The position numbers and the translations under genes were made by a program. Shown here in pieces: positions 1 through 4,503 of a stretch of 5,056 nucleotides of DNA. Within the stretch, counting starts at the first letter, position 1; each line of letters starts with the position of its first letter. The stretch comes from an uncultured Solirubrobacter sp. GTDB lineage: Bacteria; Actinomycetota; Thermoleophilia; Solirubrobacterales; Solirubrobacteraceae. Below the pieces are notes generated by a model. The model searched no databases, was not told the origin of the DNA, and saw nothing but the letters and a program-made list of their open reading frames with translations. Where the stretch lies: the NCBI GenBank assembly GCA_937871635.1, contig CALMNS010000307.1:1-5056 (forward strand), read 5' to 3'.

Positions 1-1
1 C

Positions 2-484
2 GCCAAGGCCGACGTCCGCGCCGCCGGGCGCACCGCGTCGGAGTCGCGCCACCTCGCCGAGCGCGCCGCGCTCACGTACGTCGGGGCCACCCTCGAGGCG
101 CGCGACCGCGTCGTCGGCACGGTGACCGGCCTGGCCGACCGCTACGGCTCGGTCGACTCCGCCGAGAAGGAGCTCGTGAAGTTCGAGCGCCGCGGCACCC
201 AGGCGCGCACCGAGCTCGAGCGCAACGCCAAGAAGGCGCGCACCCAGCTCGAGCGCGAGTTGCGCAACCGCCGCCGGACGGCCGAGCGCCTTGTCAAGCG
301 CAACCGGACGCGCGTGGAGCGCGAGGCGCACACGGCGCAGGTCAAGGCCGAGCGCCGTCCGAACGTCGTGACCCGGCGCATCGACCTCGTGTCGAACCGC
401 GTCGAGGACGCGCTGCAGGTCGGCGCCGTCGTCACCGAGCGGGTCGCCTCCAAGGCGCGCGCACAGGTCAAGGCGATCGGGTAG
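2..484 (+). CDS. Basic Ala/Arg/Glu-rich coiled-coil protein, 5'-truncated by window edge
   Basis: The reading frame is open from the first bases of the window to a TAG at 482-484, giving 160 visible codons; the true start lies upstream. A GTG at 122 is in frame, but coding sequence of the same character continues above it, so it is probably internal. The visible protein is almost entirely predicted helix, rich in Ala, Arg, Lys and Glu. An 11-residue unit of the form ARTxLER occurs twice in tandem (visible residues 68-78 and 79-89), followed by a very basic stretch to about residue 120. The C-terminal 40 residues are a second amphipathic helix with alternating Val/Ala. I see no membrane segment or catalytic motif in this part. 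The composition recalls phasin-like, HbhA-like or apolipoprotein-like helical proteins that bind lipid surfaces, nucleic acid or polyanions, but I cannot assign a family. It reads toward the hairpin-rich gap at 485-701. Confidence 0.75.
   Translation, partial: AKADVRAAGRTASESRHLAERAALTYVGATLEARDRVVGTVTGLADRYGSVDSAEKELVKFERRGTQARTELERNAKKARTQLERELRNRRRTAERLVKRNRTRVEREAHTAQVKAERRPNVVTRRIDLVSNRVEDALQVGAVVTERVASKARAQVKAIG
201..256 (+). repeat. 33-base-period direct repeat inside the coiled-coil gene
   Basis: Bases 201-223 and 234-256 are identical at 22 of 23 positions; the one difference is G212 versus C245. The 33-base spacing keeps frame and encodes two successive 11-residue units (ARTELER..., ARTQLER...). 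Eleven-residue periodicity is the hendecad pattern of long helices that form right-handed coils or lie on membranes. Confidence 0.7.
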
Positions 485-507
485 GCTGTCGACACAAGCT
501 TCTCCCA

Positions 508-531
508 CCGGCCGCCGAGGAGACGGGCCGG
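508..531 (+). other. Short GC hairpin after the coiled-coil gene
   Basis: CCGGCC (508-513) and GGCCGG (526-531) form a 6-bp perfect stem around a 12-base purine-rich loop. It begins 23 bases after the stop codon at 484 and is the first of three hairpins in the 485-701 gap. On its own it lacks a T-run and would be a poor terminator. Confidence 0.4.
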
Positions 532-538
532 ACCGGGC

Positions 539-581
539 GAGGTCTGCCGACCCCATATCCCGTCGGCAGTCGTAGCACCTC
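539..581 (+). other. Stem-loop with C-rich loop; possible small-RNA element
   Basis: CTGCCGAC (544-551) pairs perfectly with GTCGGCAG (562-569) around the 10-base loop CCCATATCCC. The stem can extend by five pairs, GAGGT (539-543) with ACCTC (577-581), if bases 570-576 bulge out. An unpaired C-rich linker TCCTCCCTCA (582-591) and then the terminator hairpin at 592-625 follow directly. Hairpin, C-rich single strand and terminator together are a layout used by bacterial small RNAs, and a C-rich loop recalls the actinobacterial 6C RNA class. Only one C-rich loop is present here, whereas the 6C class is described as having two, so I do not call it 6C. It could equally be the 3' untranslated region of the coiled-coil mRNA. 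Confidence 0.3.
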
Positions 582-591
582 TCCTCCCTCA

Positions 592-629
592 ACCGTCGGG
601 TCGGCATTCGTGCCGGCCCGTCGGTGTTT
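592..629 (+). terminator. Intrinsic terminator-like hairpin with UUCG loop
   Basis: Bases 592-606 pair with 611-625 around the tetraloop TTCG (607-610). There are 14 pairs, including one G-T wobble (601-616), and a single T-T mismatch (596-621). The downstream bases GTTTA (626-630) provide a short, imperfect T-run, as is common in GC-rich genomes. It lies 108 bases past the upstream stop codon and 72 bases before the next start, so it most likely ends the coiled-coil transcript or a small RNA encoded in the gap. Confidence 0.65.
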
Positions 630-689
630 AACCGGTCCCGCACTAACCTGGACGCCGGGGGCGGGTGCGAGGCCACCTGGGGAGATGCG

Positions 690-695
690 TAGGCT
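690..695 (+). promoter_or_regulatory. Candidate -10 hexamer for a leaderless start at 702
   Basis: TAGGCT fits the actinobacterial -10 pattern TANNNT and ends six bases before the ATG at 702, which would place transcription initiation at or beside the start codon. No convincing -35 hexamer sits 16-18 bases upstream. The nearest purine-rich ribosome-binding-like stretch, GGGGAG at 679-684, is 17 bases from the ATG, too far for a normal Shine-Dalgarno site. A second TANNNT match, TAACCT, is at 644-649. Confidence 0.35.
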
Positions 696-701
696 CCGGA
701 C

Positions 702-1139
702 ATGGCCGACGCGCGCAACCTCACCGACCCGGAAACGCCGCACGCCGACGACGCCTCACCGGGCGGCGGCATGCGCGGGGAGATCTCCAGCGCGATGGTG
801 GCGATCATGAAGCGGTACTACGGCAAGGGGCCAACGAACGCCCGCACCTTCTTCAACGAGCGGTACGTCTTCTGCGTCATGGAGGGCGGCCTCACCCGCA
901 GCGACGAGACCCTGCTGGCCGCGGGCGAGGAGGAGCTCGTACGGACCTACCGGCTCGCCTTCGAGTCGGTCATCACCCCGGTGATCACCCGCACCGTGGC
1001 GGACATCACCGATCGCGCGGTGGTCGGCTACCACAGCCAGGTCATCCTCGACCCGCCGCACGTCATCGAGATCTTCATCCTCGACGAGCCGCCCAGACGC
1101 ATCATCGCGCCCGCGCGGCCCGCCGGGGAGGACGTCTAG
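702..1139 (+). CDS. MpsC/DUF2294-family small protein
   Basis: This 145-residue soluble protein matches my recollection of the DUF2294 family (Pfam MpsC). The family is named after a component linked to sodium-dependent membrane-potential generation in Staphylococcus; its biochemical role is poorly defined in most bacteria. Recognisable parts are the opening RGEISSAMVAIMKRYYGKGPT (residues 25-45), the helical middle (about 62-100) and the conserved ending DRAVVGYHSQVILDPP with VIEIFILDE (104-129). Residues 1-23 are Asp/Pro/Gly-rich and look disordered. The family core starts near Met24 (base 771), so 771 is an alternative start. I keep 702 because a -10-like hexamer lies at leaderless distance from it and neither ATG has a clear ribosome-binding site. 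There are no membrane helices. The gene converges on the small membrane protein gene at 1136-1450, with the two stop codons sharing four bases. Family assignment is fairly confident; function is not. Confidence 0.82.
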   Translation: MADARNLTDPETPHADDASPGGGMRGEISSAMVAIMKRYYGKGPTNARTFFNERYVFCVMEGGLTRSDETLLAAGEEELVRTYRLAFESVITPVITRTVADITDRAVVGYHSQVILDPPHVIEIFILDEPPRRIIAPARPAGEDV

Positions 1140-1450
1140 CCGCGGTCGGCGTCGTACGGGTCGCGGCTGCCCGACTTGGCGAAGCCGCGGCTGACCATGT
1201 AGCCGACGGTGAGGATCGTCACGTAAAGCCACGCCTGGCGAGCGCCGATGCCCCCGGCGTCGTTCTCGTCGACGATGGCCGACGCGACGAGCACGCCGAC
1301 GACGGCCAGGACGAAGGCGATCAGCTCGGTGGTCTTGTAGGCGGACTTCGTCTCGGTGGAGAGGCGTCGCGTGCGATCGCGCGGCTCGCCGCGGGACGAC
1401 ACGTCGCGGTCGCGCGAGGCGGGCGCGTTGGCGCCGGTGCTGCTGCTCAT
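1136..1450 (-). CDS. Small two-helix membrane protein, actinobacterial conserved hypothetical
   Basis: The 104-residue product has a polar, Ser/Arg-rich cytoplasmic-looking N-terminus (1-37). It continues with the motif KTTELIAFVLAVVGVL opening a first membrane helix (about 42-60), an acidic/Gly turn (61-71), a second helix within WLYVTILTVGYMVSR (74-88), and a basic tail ending SGSRDPYD (93-100). I recall this two-helix layout with a K-T-T-E entry and a YMVSRG-KSGSRD exit as common in actinobacterial conserved hypotheticals with no assigned function. The start is well supported: on the minus strand AAGGAG (plus-strand bases 1456-1461) lies five bases before the ATG, the clearest ribosome-binding site in the window. 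The stop overlaps the convergent MpsC-like gene by four bases. The gene diverges from the Mrp gene across a 176-base gap. Confidence 0.85.
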   Translation of the reverse strand: MSSSTGANAPASRDRDVSSRGEPRDRTRRLSTETKSAYKTTELIAFVLAVVGVLVASAIVDENDAGGIGARQAWLYVTILTVGYMVSRGFAKSGSRDPYDADRG

Positions 1451-1455
1451 AGGAG

Positions 1456-1461
1456 CTCCTT
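1456..1461 (-). promoter_or_regulatory. Ribosome-binding site AAGGAG for the small membrane protein
   Basis: Plus-strand CTCCTT reads AAGGAG on the minus strand, five bases from the ATG whose complement is at 1448-1450. It fixes the start of the 104-residue protein. Other genes in the window lack so strong a site, so this small protein may be translated comparatively well. Confidence 0.75.
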
Positions 1462-1540
1462 CGTGTATGGATGCAGGGTGAGAGCGCCTCGACGGGCCGG
1501 AGATGCGTCCCGGTCAGATCCGCTCTGGACTGCGATAGGA

Positions 1541-1566
1541 ACGGCGCACCACGAAGTGCGCGCCGT
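1541..1566. repeat. Inverted repeat in the divergent intergenic region
   Basis: ACGGCGCAC (1541-1549) is complementary to 1556-1566 with a two-base bulge (1561-1562); six bases separate the arms. It sits between the divergent membrane-protein and Mrp genes, 61 bases before the Mrp ATG. It could be an operator for a dimeric regulator or a chance palindrome in GC-rich DNA. Confidence 0.3.
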
Positions 1567-1576
1567 CGCGCCAATC

Positions 1577-1582
1577 AGAATA
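1577..1582 (-). promoter_or_regulatory. Candidate -10 hexamer for the minus-strand membrane protein gene
   Basis: AGAATA on the plus strand reads TATTCT on the minus strand, a good TANNNT match in one of the few AT-rich patches of the 1451-1626 gap. It would give a leader of roughly 120 bases before the ATG at 1450. I find no good -35 partner, so this is tentative. Confidence 0.25.
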
Positions 1583-1614
1583 CCCAAGGCCGTGGGCCGC
1601 GAATCGCGCCCTGC

Positions 1615-1620
1615 CACAAT
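1615..1620 (+). promoter_or_regulatory. Candidate -10 hexamer for a leaderless Mrp transcript
   Basis: CACAAT keeps the A at position 2 and T at position 6 of TANNNT and ends exactly six bases before the ATG at 1627. No Shine-Dalgarno sequence precedes that ATG. The geometry is the same as for TAGGCT before the gene at 702. No clear -35 element is visible. Confidence 0.3.
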
Positions 1621-1626
1621 GAACCC

Positions 1627-2763
1627 ATGCCCTCCGAGACCGCTATCCGCGAGGCGCTCAAGGCCGTCATCGACCCCGAGCTCCGGCGCGACATCGTCGA
1701 GCTCGACATGGTCCGCTCGATCGACATCAAGGACGCCGGTGTCGTCGACGTCACCGTGTCGCTGACGACCCCCGGCTGCCCGATCAAGAACCACTTCCAG
1801 ACGGCCGTGGCCGAGGCGGTCTCGTCGTTCGACGACGTCACCCGCGTCAACGTCGGCTTCGACGTCCTCAACGACACGCAGAAGTCCGCGCTGCAGAAGA
1901 AGCTCGGCCGCTCCTCGCTCCCCGAGGGGGCGCTGGCCCAGGTCAAGAACGTCATCTGCGTCGGCTCGGGCAAGGGCGGGGTCGGCAAGTCGACCCTGAC
2001 CGCGAACCTCGCCGTGGCCCTGGCCGCCGAGGGCAAGCAGGTCGGGGTCCTCGACGCCGACGTCTGGGGCTACTCGATCCCGCGCATGTTCGGCGTGCCC
2101 GCCGACCGGCCCAAGGTCTCGGGCGAGCGCAAGATCCTCCCGCCCGTCGCCCACGACGTGAAGGTGATGTCGATCGGCTTCTTCCTCGACGAGGACGCCG
2201 CGGTCGTCTGGCGCGGGCCTATGCTCCACAAGGCGCTCACCCAGTTCCTCGAGGACGTCGCCTGGGGCGAGCTCGACTACCTGCTCGTCGACCTCCCGCC
2301 CGGCACGGGCGACGTCTCGATGACGCTGGCCCAGCTCCTGCCGCAGGCGAAGTTCGTCATCGTCACCACGCCGCAGGACACCGCCCAGAAGGTCGCCCGC
2401 CGCGCCGCCGAGATGGCCGACAAGGTCAAGCTCGAGGTGGCGGGGATCATCGAGAACATGTCCGTCTTCACCGCCCCGGACGGCGAGCGCTACCCGATCT
2501 TCGGCACGGGCGGCGGCGCCGCGCTGGCCGACGAGCTCGACGTCCCGCTGCTCGGCAAGGTGCCGATCACCATGCCGCTGCGCGAGCAGGCCGACGCCGG
2601 CGTCCCGCTGGTCTCCTTCGATCCCAGCGACCCGGCCGCCCAGGCGATCCGCCAGGCCGCCCGCGGCATCGTCGCGCTGTCGCCGATCGAGCTCCCGGTC
2701 ATGCAGGCGCCCGCCGCGGCGGCCGCGCCGAAGCCGGTCGGCATGTCGCTGCCGATGGCCTAA
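1627..2763 (+). CDS. mrp: Mrp/ApbC-family Fe-S cluster carrier ATPase with N-terminal MIP18 (DUF59) domain
   Basis: The 378-residue product has the full bacterial Mrp layout. Residues 3-80 form a MIP18/DUF59 domain (IDPELRRDIVELDMV, then TTPGCP at 47-52 with Cys51). The ParA/MinD-like P-loop ATPase follows, with the deviant Walker A GSGKGGVGKST (113-123), the switch DADVWGYSIPRMFG (143-156), WRGPML (195-200), Walker B-like LLVDLPPGTGD (219-229) and VTTPQ (246-250). These cytosolic proteins bind and transfer Fe-S clusters in an ATP-dependent way. The CxxC pair that usually follows ENMS is absent: residues 276-293 read ENMSVFTAPDGERYPIFG. From memory, mycobacterial Mrp also lacks it. The Ala/Pro-rich tail (360-378) is probably flexible. 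The ATG at 1627 fits the family N-terminus; in-frame sequence back to 1471 has non-coding character. It heads a co-directional set, with the next gene 38 bases downstream. Confidence 0.95.
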   Translation: MPSETAIREALKAVIDPELRRDIVELDMVRSIDIKDAGVVDVTVSLTTPGCPIKNHFQTAVAEAVSSFDDVTRVNVGFDVLNDTQKSALQKKLGRSSLPEGALAQVKNVICVGSGKGGVGKSTLTANLAVALAAEGKQVGVLDADVWGYSIPRMFGVPADRPKVSGERKILPPVAHDVKVMSIGFFLDEDAAVVWRGPMLHKALTQFLEDVAWGELDYLLVDLPPGTGDVSMTLAQLLPQAKFVIVTTPQDTAQKVARRAAEMADKVKLEVAGIIENMSVFTAPDGERYPIFGTGGGAALADELDVPLLGKVPITMPLREQADAGVPLVSFDPSDPAAQAIRQAARGIVALSPIELPVMQAPAAAAAPKPVGMSLPMA

Positions 2764-2782
2764 GTGTCCCGACCCGGGACAC
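2764..2782. repeat. Perfect 8-bp inverted repeat directly after the mrp stop
   Basis: GTGTCCCG (2764-2771) and CGGGACAC (2775-2782) are perfect complements with a three-base spacer, starting on the base after the TAA. There is no T-run, so an intrinsic terminator is unlikely. It may be an mRNA-stabilising or attenuating hairpin, or an operator for a dimeric regulator. A second, weaker stem (GCGCGA 2785-2790 with TCGCGC 2794-2799) runs up to two bases before the next start codon and could mask its translation start. Confidence 0.5.
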
Positions 2783-2801
2783 GAGCGCGAGCCTCGCGCG
2801 G

Positions 2802-4460
2802 ATGAGCGCGATGAAGTGGTGGGGGTGGGGGACCGAGGGCGTCGCCTTCGACCACACCGACAAGCCGGAGTTCGCCCCGTTCATCAGCGAGCACCTGGGG
2901 CTCGACCTCAGCGGGACCCCCGCCCCGGCCGTCGCCTTCGAGGCGCTCGATCTCCCGTCGGCGCGGCTCGATGACGGGCTGCGCCGCGCCCTCGAGGCCG
3001 CGGTGGGGGCGCCGCACGTCTCCGTCGACGCGCTCGAGCGGGTGACCCACGCGCGCGGCAAGTCGATCCGCGACATCTACCGCCACCGCACGGGGGACAT
3101 CGGCCGCGTCCCCGACGTCGTCGTCCATCCGGGCGCCGAGTCCGAGGTCGAGGCGGTGCTGCGCGCCGCCCTCGACGCCGACGCCGTGGTCATCCCCTTC
3201 GGGGGCGGCACGAGCATCTCCGGCTCGCTCGAGCCCTCGGCCCAGGAGACGCGGACGATCGTCTCGGTCGACCTCGGCCGGCTCAACCGGGTCCTCGCCG
3301 TCGACGCGCCGTCGCGCCTCGCCCGGATCGAGGCGGGCGCCTACGGCCCGGACCTCGAGCGCCAGCTCAACGACCAGGGCTGGACGCTCGGCCACTTCCC
3401 CGACTCGTTCACCCACTCGACGCTGGGCGGCTGGATCGCCACGCGATCCTCGGGCATGCAGTCCGACCGGTACGGCGACATGGCCGACCTCACCCGCGCC
3501 GTCCGCGTGGTCACCCCGGCCGGCGTCCTCGCCACCCGCCCGGTGCCCAGCCAGTCGACGGGCCCGAGCGTGCGCGAGATGGTGCTCGGCTCGGAGGGGC
3601 GGCTGGGGATCATCACCGAGGCCACCGTCCAGGTCCACCGCGTGCCCGAGCAGCGCCGGATCCTCGGCTACCTGTTCGCGAGCTTCACCGACGGGCTCGC
3701 CGCCATGCAGGAGATCGCCGCGAGCGAGGCCGCGCCGTCGGTCACCCGGATCTCCGACGCGGCGGAGACCCGCTTCTCCTTCGCCACCCGCAAGGCCTCC
3801 TCGCCCGTGGACCGGGTCAAGTCCAAGGCGCTGACCGCCTTCCTCGAGCGGCGGCGCGGGTTCGACACGGACACGATGTGCCTCTCCTTCATCGGCTTCG
3901 AGGGCTCGCCGTCGCACGTGGCCGAGCAGCGCAAGGCGGTCGGCCGGATCGTGGGGCGCCACCGCGGCGTCTGCGTCGGCGCCGGGCCCGGCGTGCTCTA
4001 CGACCAGAAGAAGTTCGACACGCCCTACATCCGCGACTTCCTGCTCGACCACGGGGCGCTCGGCGACGTCTCGGAGACCTCGGCGCCGTGGAGCCTGCTG
4101 CCCGCGGTCTACGCCGACGCGACGGCCGCCGCGCGGCGCGCGTTCGCCGACGTGGGCGTGCGCGGCTACGTGATGTGCCACCTCTCGCACTCCTACCACG
4201 GCGGGGCCTGCCTCTACTTCACCTTCGCGTTCCGGCCGTCGGGCGCGCGGTCGCCGATGGACGAGTACGACGTGATCAAGGCGGCGGTCCAGCAGGCCTT
4301 CGTGGACGCGGGCGCCACGCTGTCGCACCACCACGCCGTCGGGGTGGAGCACGCGCAGTGGCTCGAGCAGGACATCTCCGCGCCCGCGGTGGGGATGCTG
4401 CGGTCGCTCTTCGCGGGCGTCGACCCGGGCGGCAACCTCAACCCGGGCAAGATCGTCTGA
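2802..4460 (+). CDS. FAD-binding oxidase resembling alkyl-dihydroxyacetone-phosphate synthase
   Basis: The 552-residue flavoprotein belongs to the vanillyl-alcohol-oxidase fold. The FAD-binding half carries VVVHPGAESEVEAVL (106-120), the FAD loop PFGGGTSISGSLEP (132-145), GHFPDSFTHSTLGGWIATRS (197-216) with SGMQSDRYGDM (217-227), and GSEGRLGIITEA (263-274). The C-terminal half carries features I associate with alkyl-DHAP synthase: RDFLLDHGALGDVSETSAPW (411-430), SHSYHGGACLYFTFAF (462-477) with Tyr465 near the position of the catalytic tyrosine, and the His triad SHHHAVG (508-514). The tail DPGGNLNPGKIV also resembles GlcD-type oxidases. In the eukaryotic enzyme the reaction swaps the acyl chain of acyl-DHAP for a fatty alcohol, making the ether bond; whether this homologue does so is inference. 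The start is 2802, or 2811 (MKWWGWG, the conserved opening); neither has a good ribosome-binding site. Length is near that of the catalytic region of eukaryotic enzymes, without their targeting extension. Confidence 0.88.
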   Translation: MSAMKWWGWGTEGVAFDHTDKPEFAPFISEHLGLDLSGTPAPAVAFEALDLPSARLDDGLRRALEAAVGAPHVSVDALERVTHARGKSIRDIYRHRTGDIGRVPDVVVHPGAESEVEAVLRAALDADAVVIPFGGGTSISGSLEPSAQETRTIVSVDLGRLNRVLAVDAPSRLARIEAGAYGPDLERQLNDQGWTLGHFPDSFTHSTLGGWIATRSSGMQSDRYGDMADLTRAVRVVTPAGVLATRPVPSQSTGPSVREMVLGSEGRLGIITEATVQVHRVPEQRRILGYLFASFTDGLAAMQEIAASEAAPSVTRISDAAETRFSFATRKASSPVDRVKSKALTAFLERRRGFDTDTMCLSFIGFEGSPSHVAEQRKAVGRIVGRHRGVCVGAGPGVLYDQKKFDTPYIRDFLLDHGALGDVSETSAPWSLLPAVYADATAAARRAFADVGVRGYVMCHLSHSYHGGACLYFTFAFRPSGARSPMDEYDVIKAAVQQAFVDAGATLSHHHAVGVEHAQWLEQDISAPAVGMLRSLFAGVDPGGNLNPGKIV

Positions 4461-4472
4461 GCCGGGCGGTTA

Positions 4473-4488
4473 CCGTCGCGCGCGACGG
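4473..4488. repeat. Perfect 16-base palindrome between the flavoprotein and acyltransferase genes
   Basis: CCGTCGCGCGCGACGG is its own reverse complement and lies in the 43-base gap between the stop at 4460 and the ATG at 4504. As RNA it could fold into a 6-bp stem with a CGCG loop just ahead of the ribosome-binding site. No T-run follows, so it is not a standard terminator; an operator or translation-modulating hairpin are alternatives. Confidence 0.45.
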
Positions 4489-4492
4489 GAGT

Positions 4493-4497
4493 AGGTG
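4493..4497 (+). promoter_or_regulatory. Ribosome-binding site AGGTG for the acyltransferase gene
   Basis: AGGTG ends six bases before the ATG at 4504 and supports that start. An in-frame GTG at 4495 overlaps this site; its own upstream GGGAG (4487-4491) is only three bases away, so the ATG is preferred. Confidence 0.55.
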
Positions 4498-4503
4498 ACT
4501 CAC

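Noticed and set aside
122..484. GTG at 122 as the true start of the coiled-coil gene
   Set aside because: The frame stays open to the window edge with the same Ala/Arg-rich helical composition upstream, so the GTG is more likely an internal valine.
539..625. Assignment of the hairpin region as a 6C RNA
   Set aside because: Only one C-rich hairpin loop is present and I cannot test against the family model, so it is left as an unnamed candidate.
756..1574. A 272-codon minus-strand open frame spanning two genes and the divergent promoter region
   Set aside because: It has Arg-rich composition with no motif, and it overlaps two better-supported genes plus non-coding sequence.
1471..1626. An N-terminal extension of the Mrp protein to a GTG at 1471
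   Set aside because: The extra 52 residues have no similarity to the Mrp N-terminus, and the region holds the divergent promoter; the family fold begins right at the ATG at 1627.
665..1765. A 366-codon plus-strand open frame starting at a GTG
   Set aside because: It is Arg/His/Pro-rich without recognisable motif and overlaps the MpsC-like gene, the minus-strand membrane protein and the start of mrp in another frame.
1447..2229. A 260-codon minus-strand open frame opposite the first half of mrp
   Set aside because: It is a shadow of the mrp coding strand; composition is Asp/Arg/Gly/Val repeats with no conserved motif.
2760..4352. A 530-codon open frame on the minus strand opposite the flavoprotein gene
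   Set aside because: The translation is low-complexity (Arg, Gly, Asp, Val, His) with no family motifs, while the plus strand encodes a motif-complete flavoprotein. Long antisense frames are an expected by-product of high third-position GC.
3878..4498. A 206-codon plus-strand open frame inside the flavoprotein gene
   Set aside because: It is an out-of-frame Arg-rich shadow with no motif, entirely overlapped by the flavoprotein.
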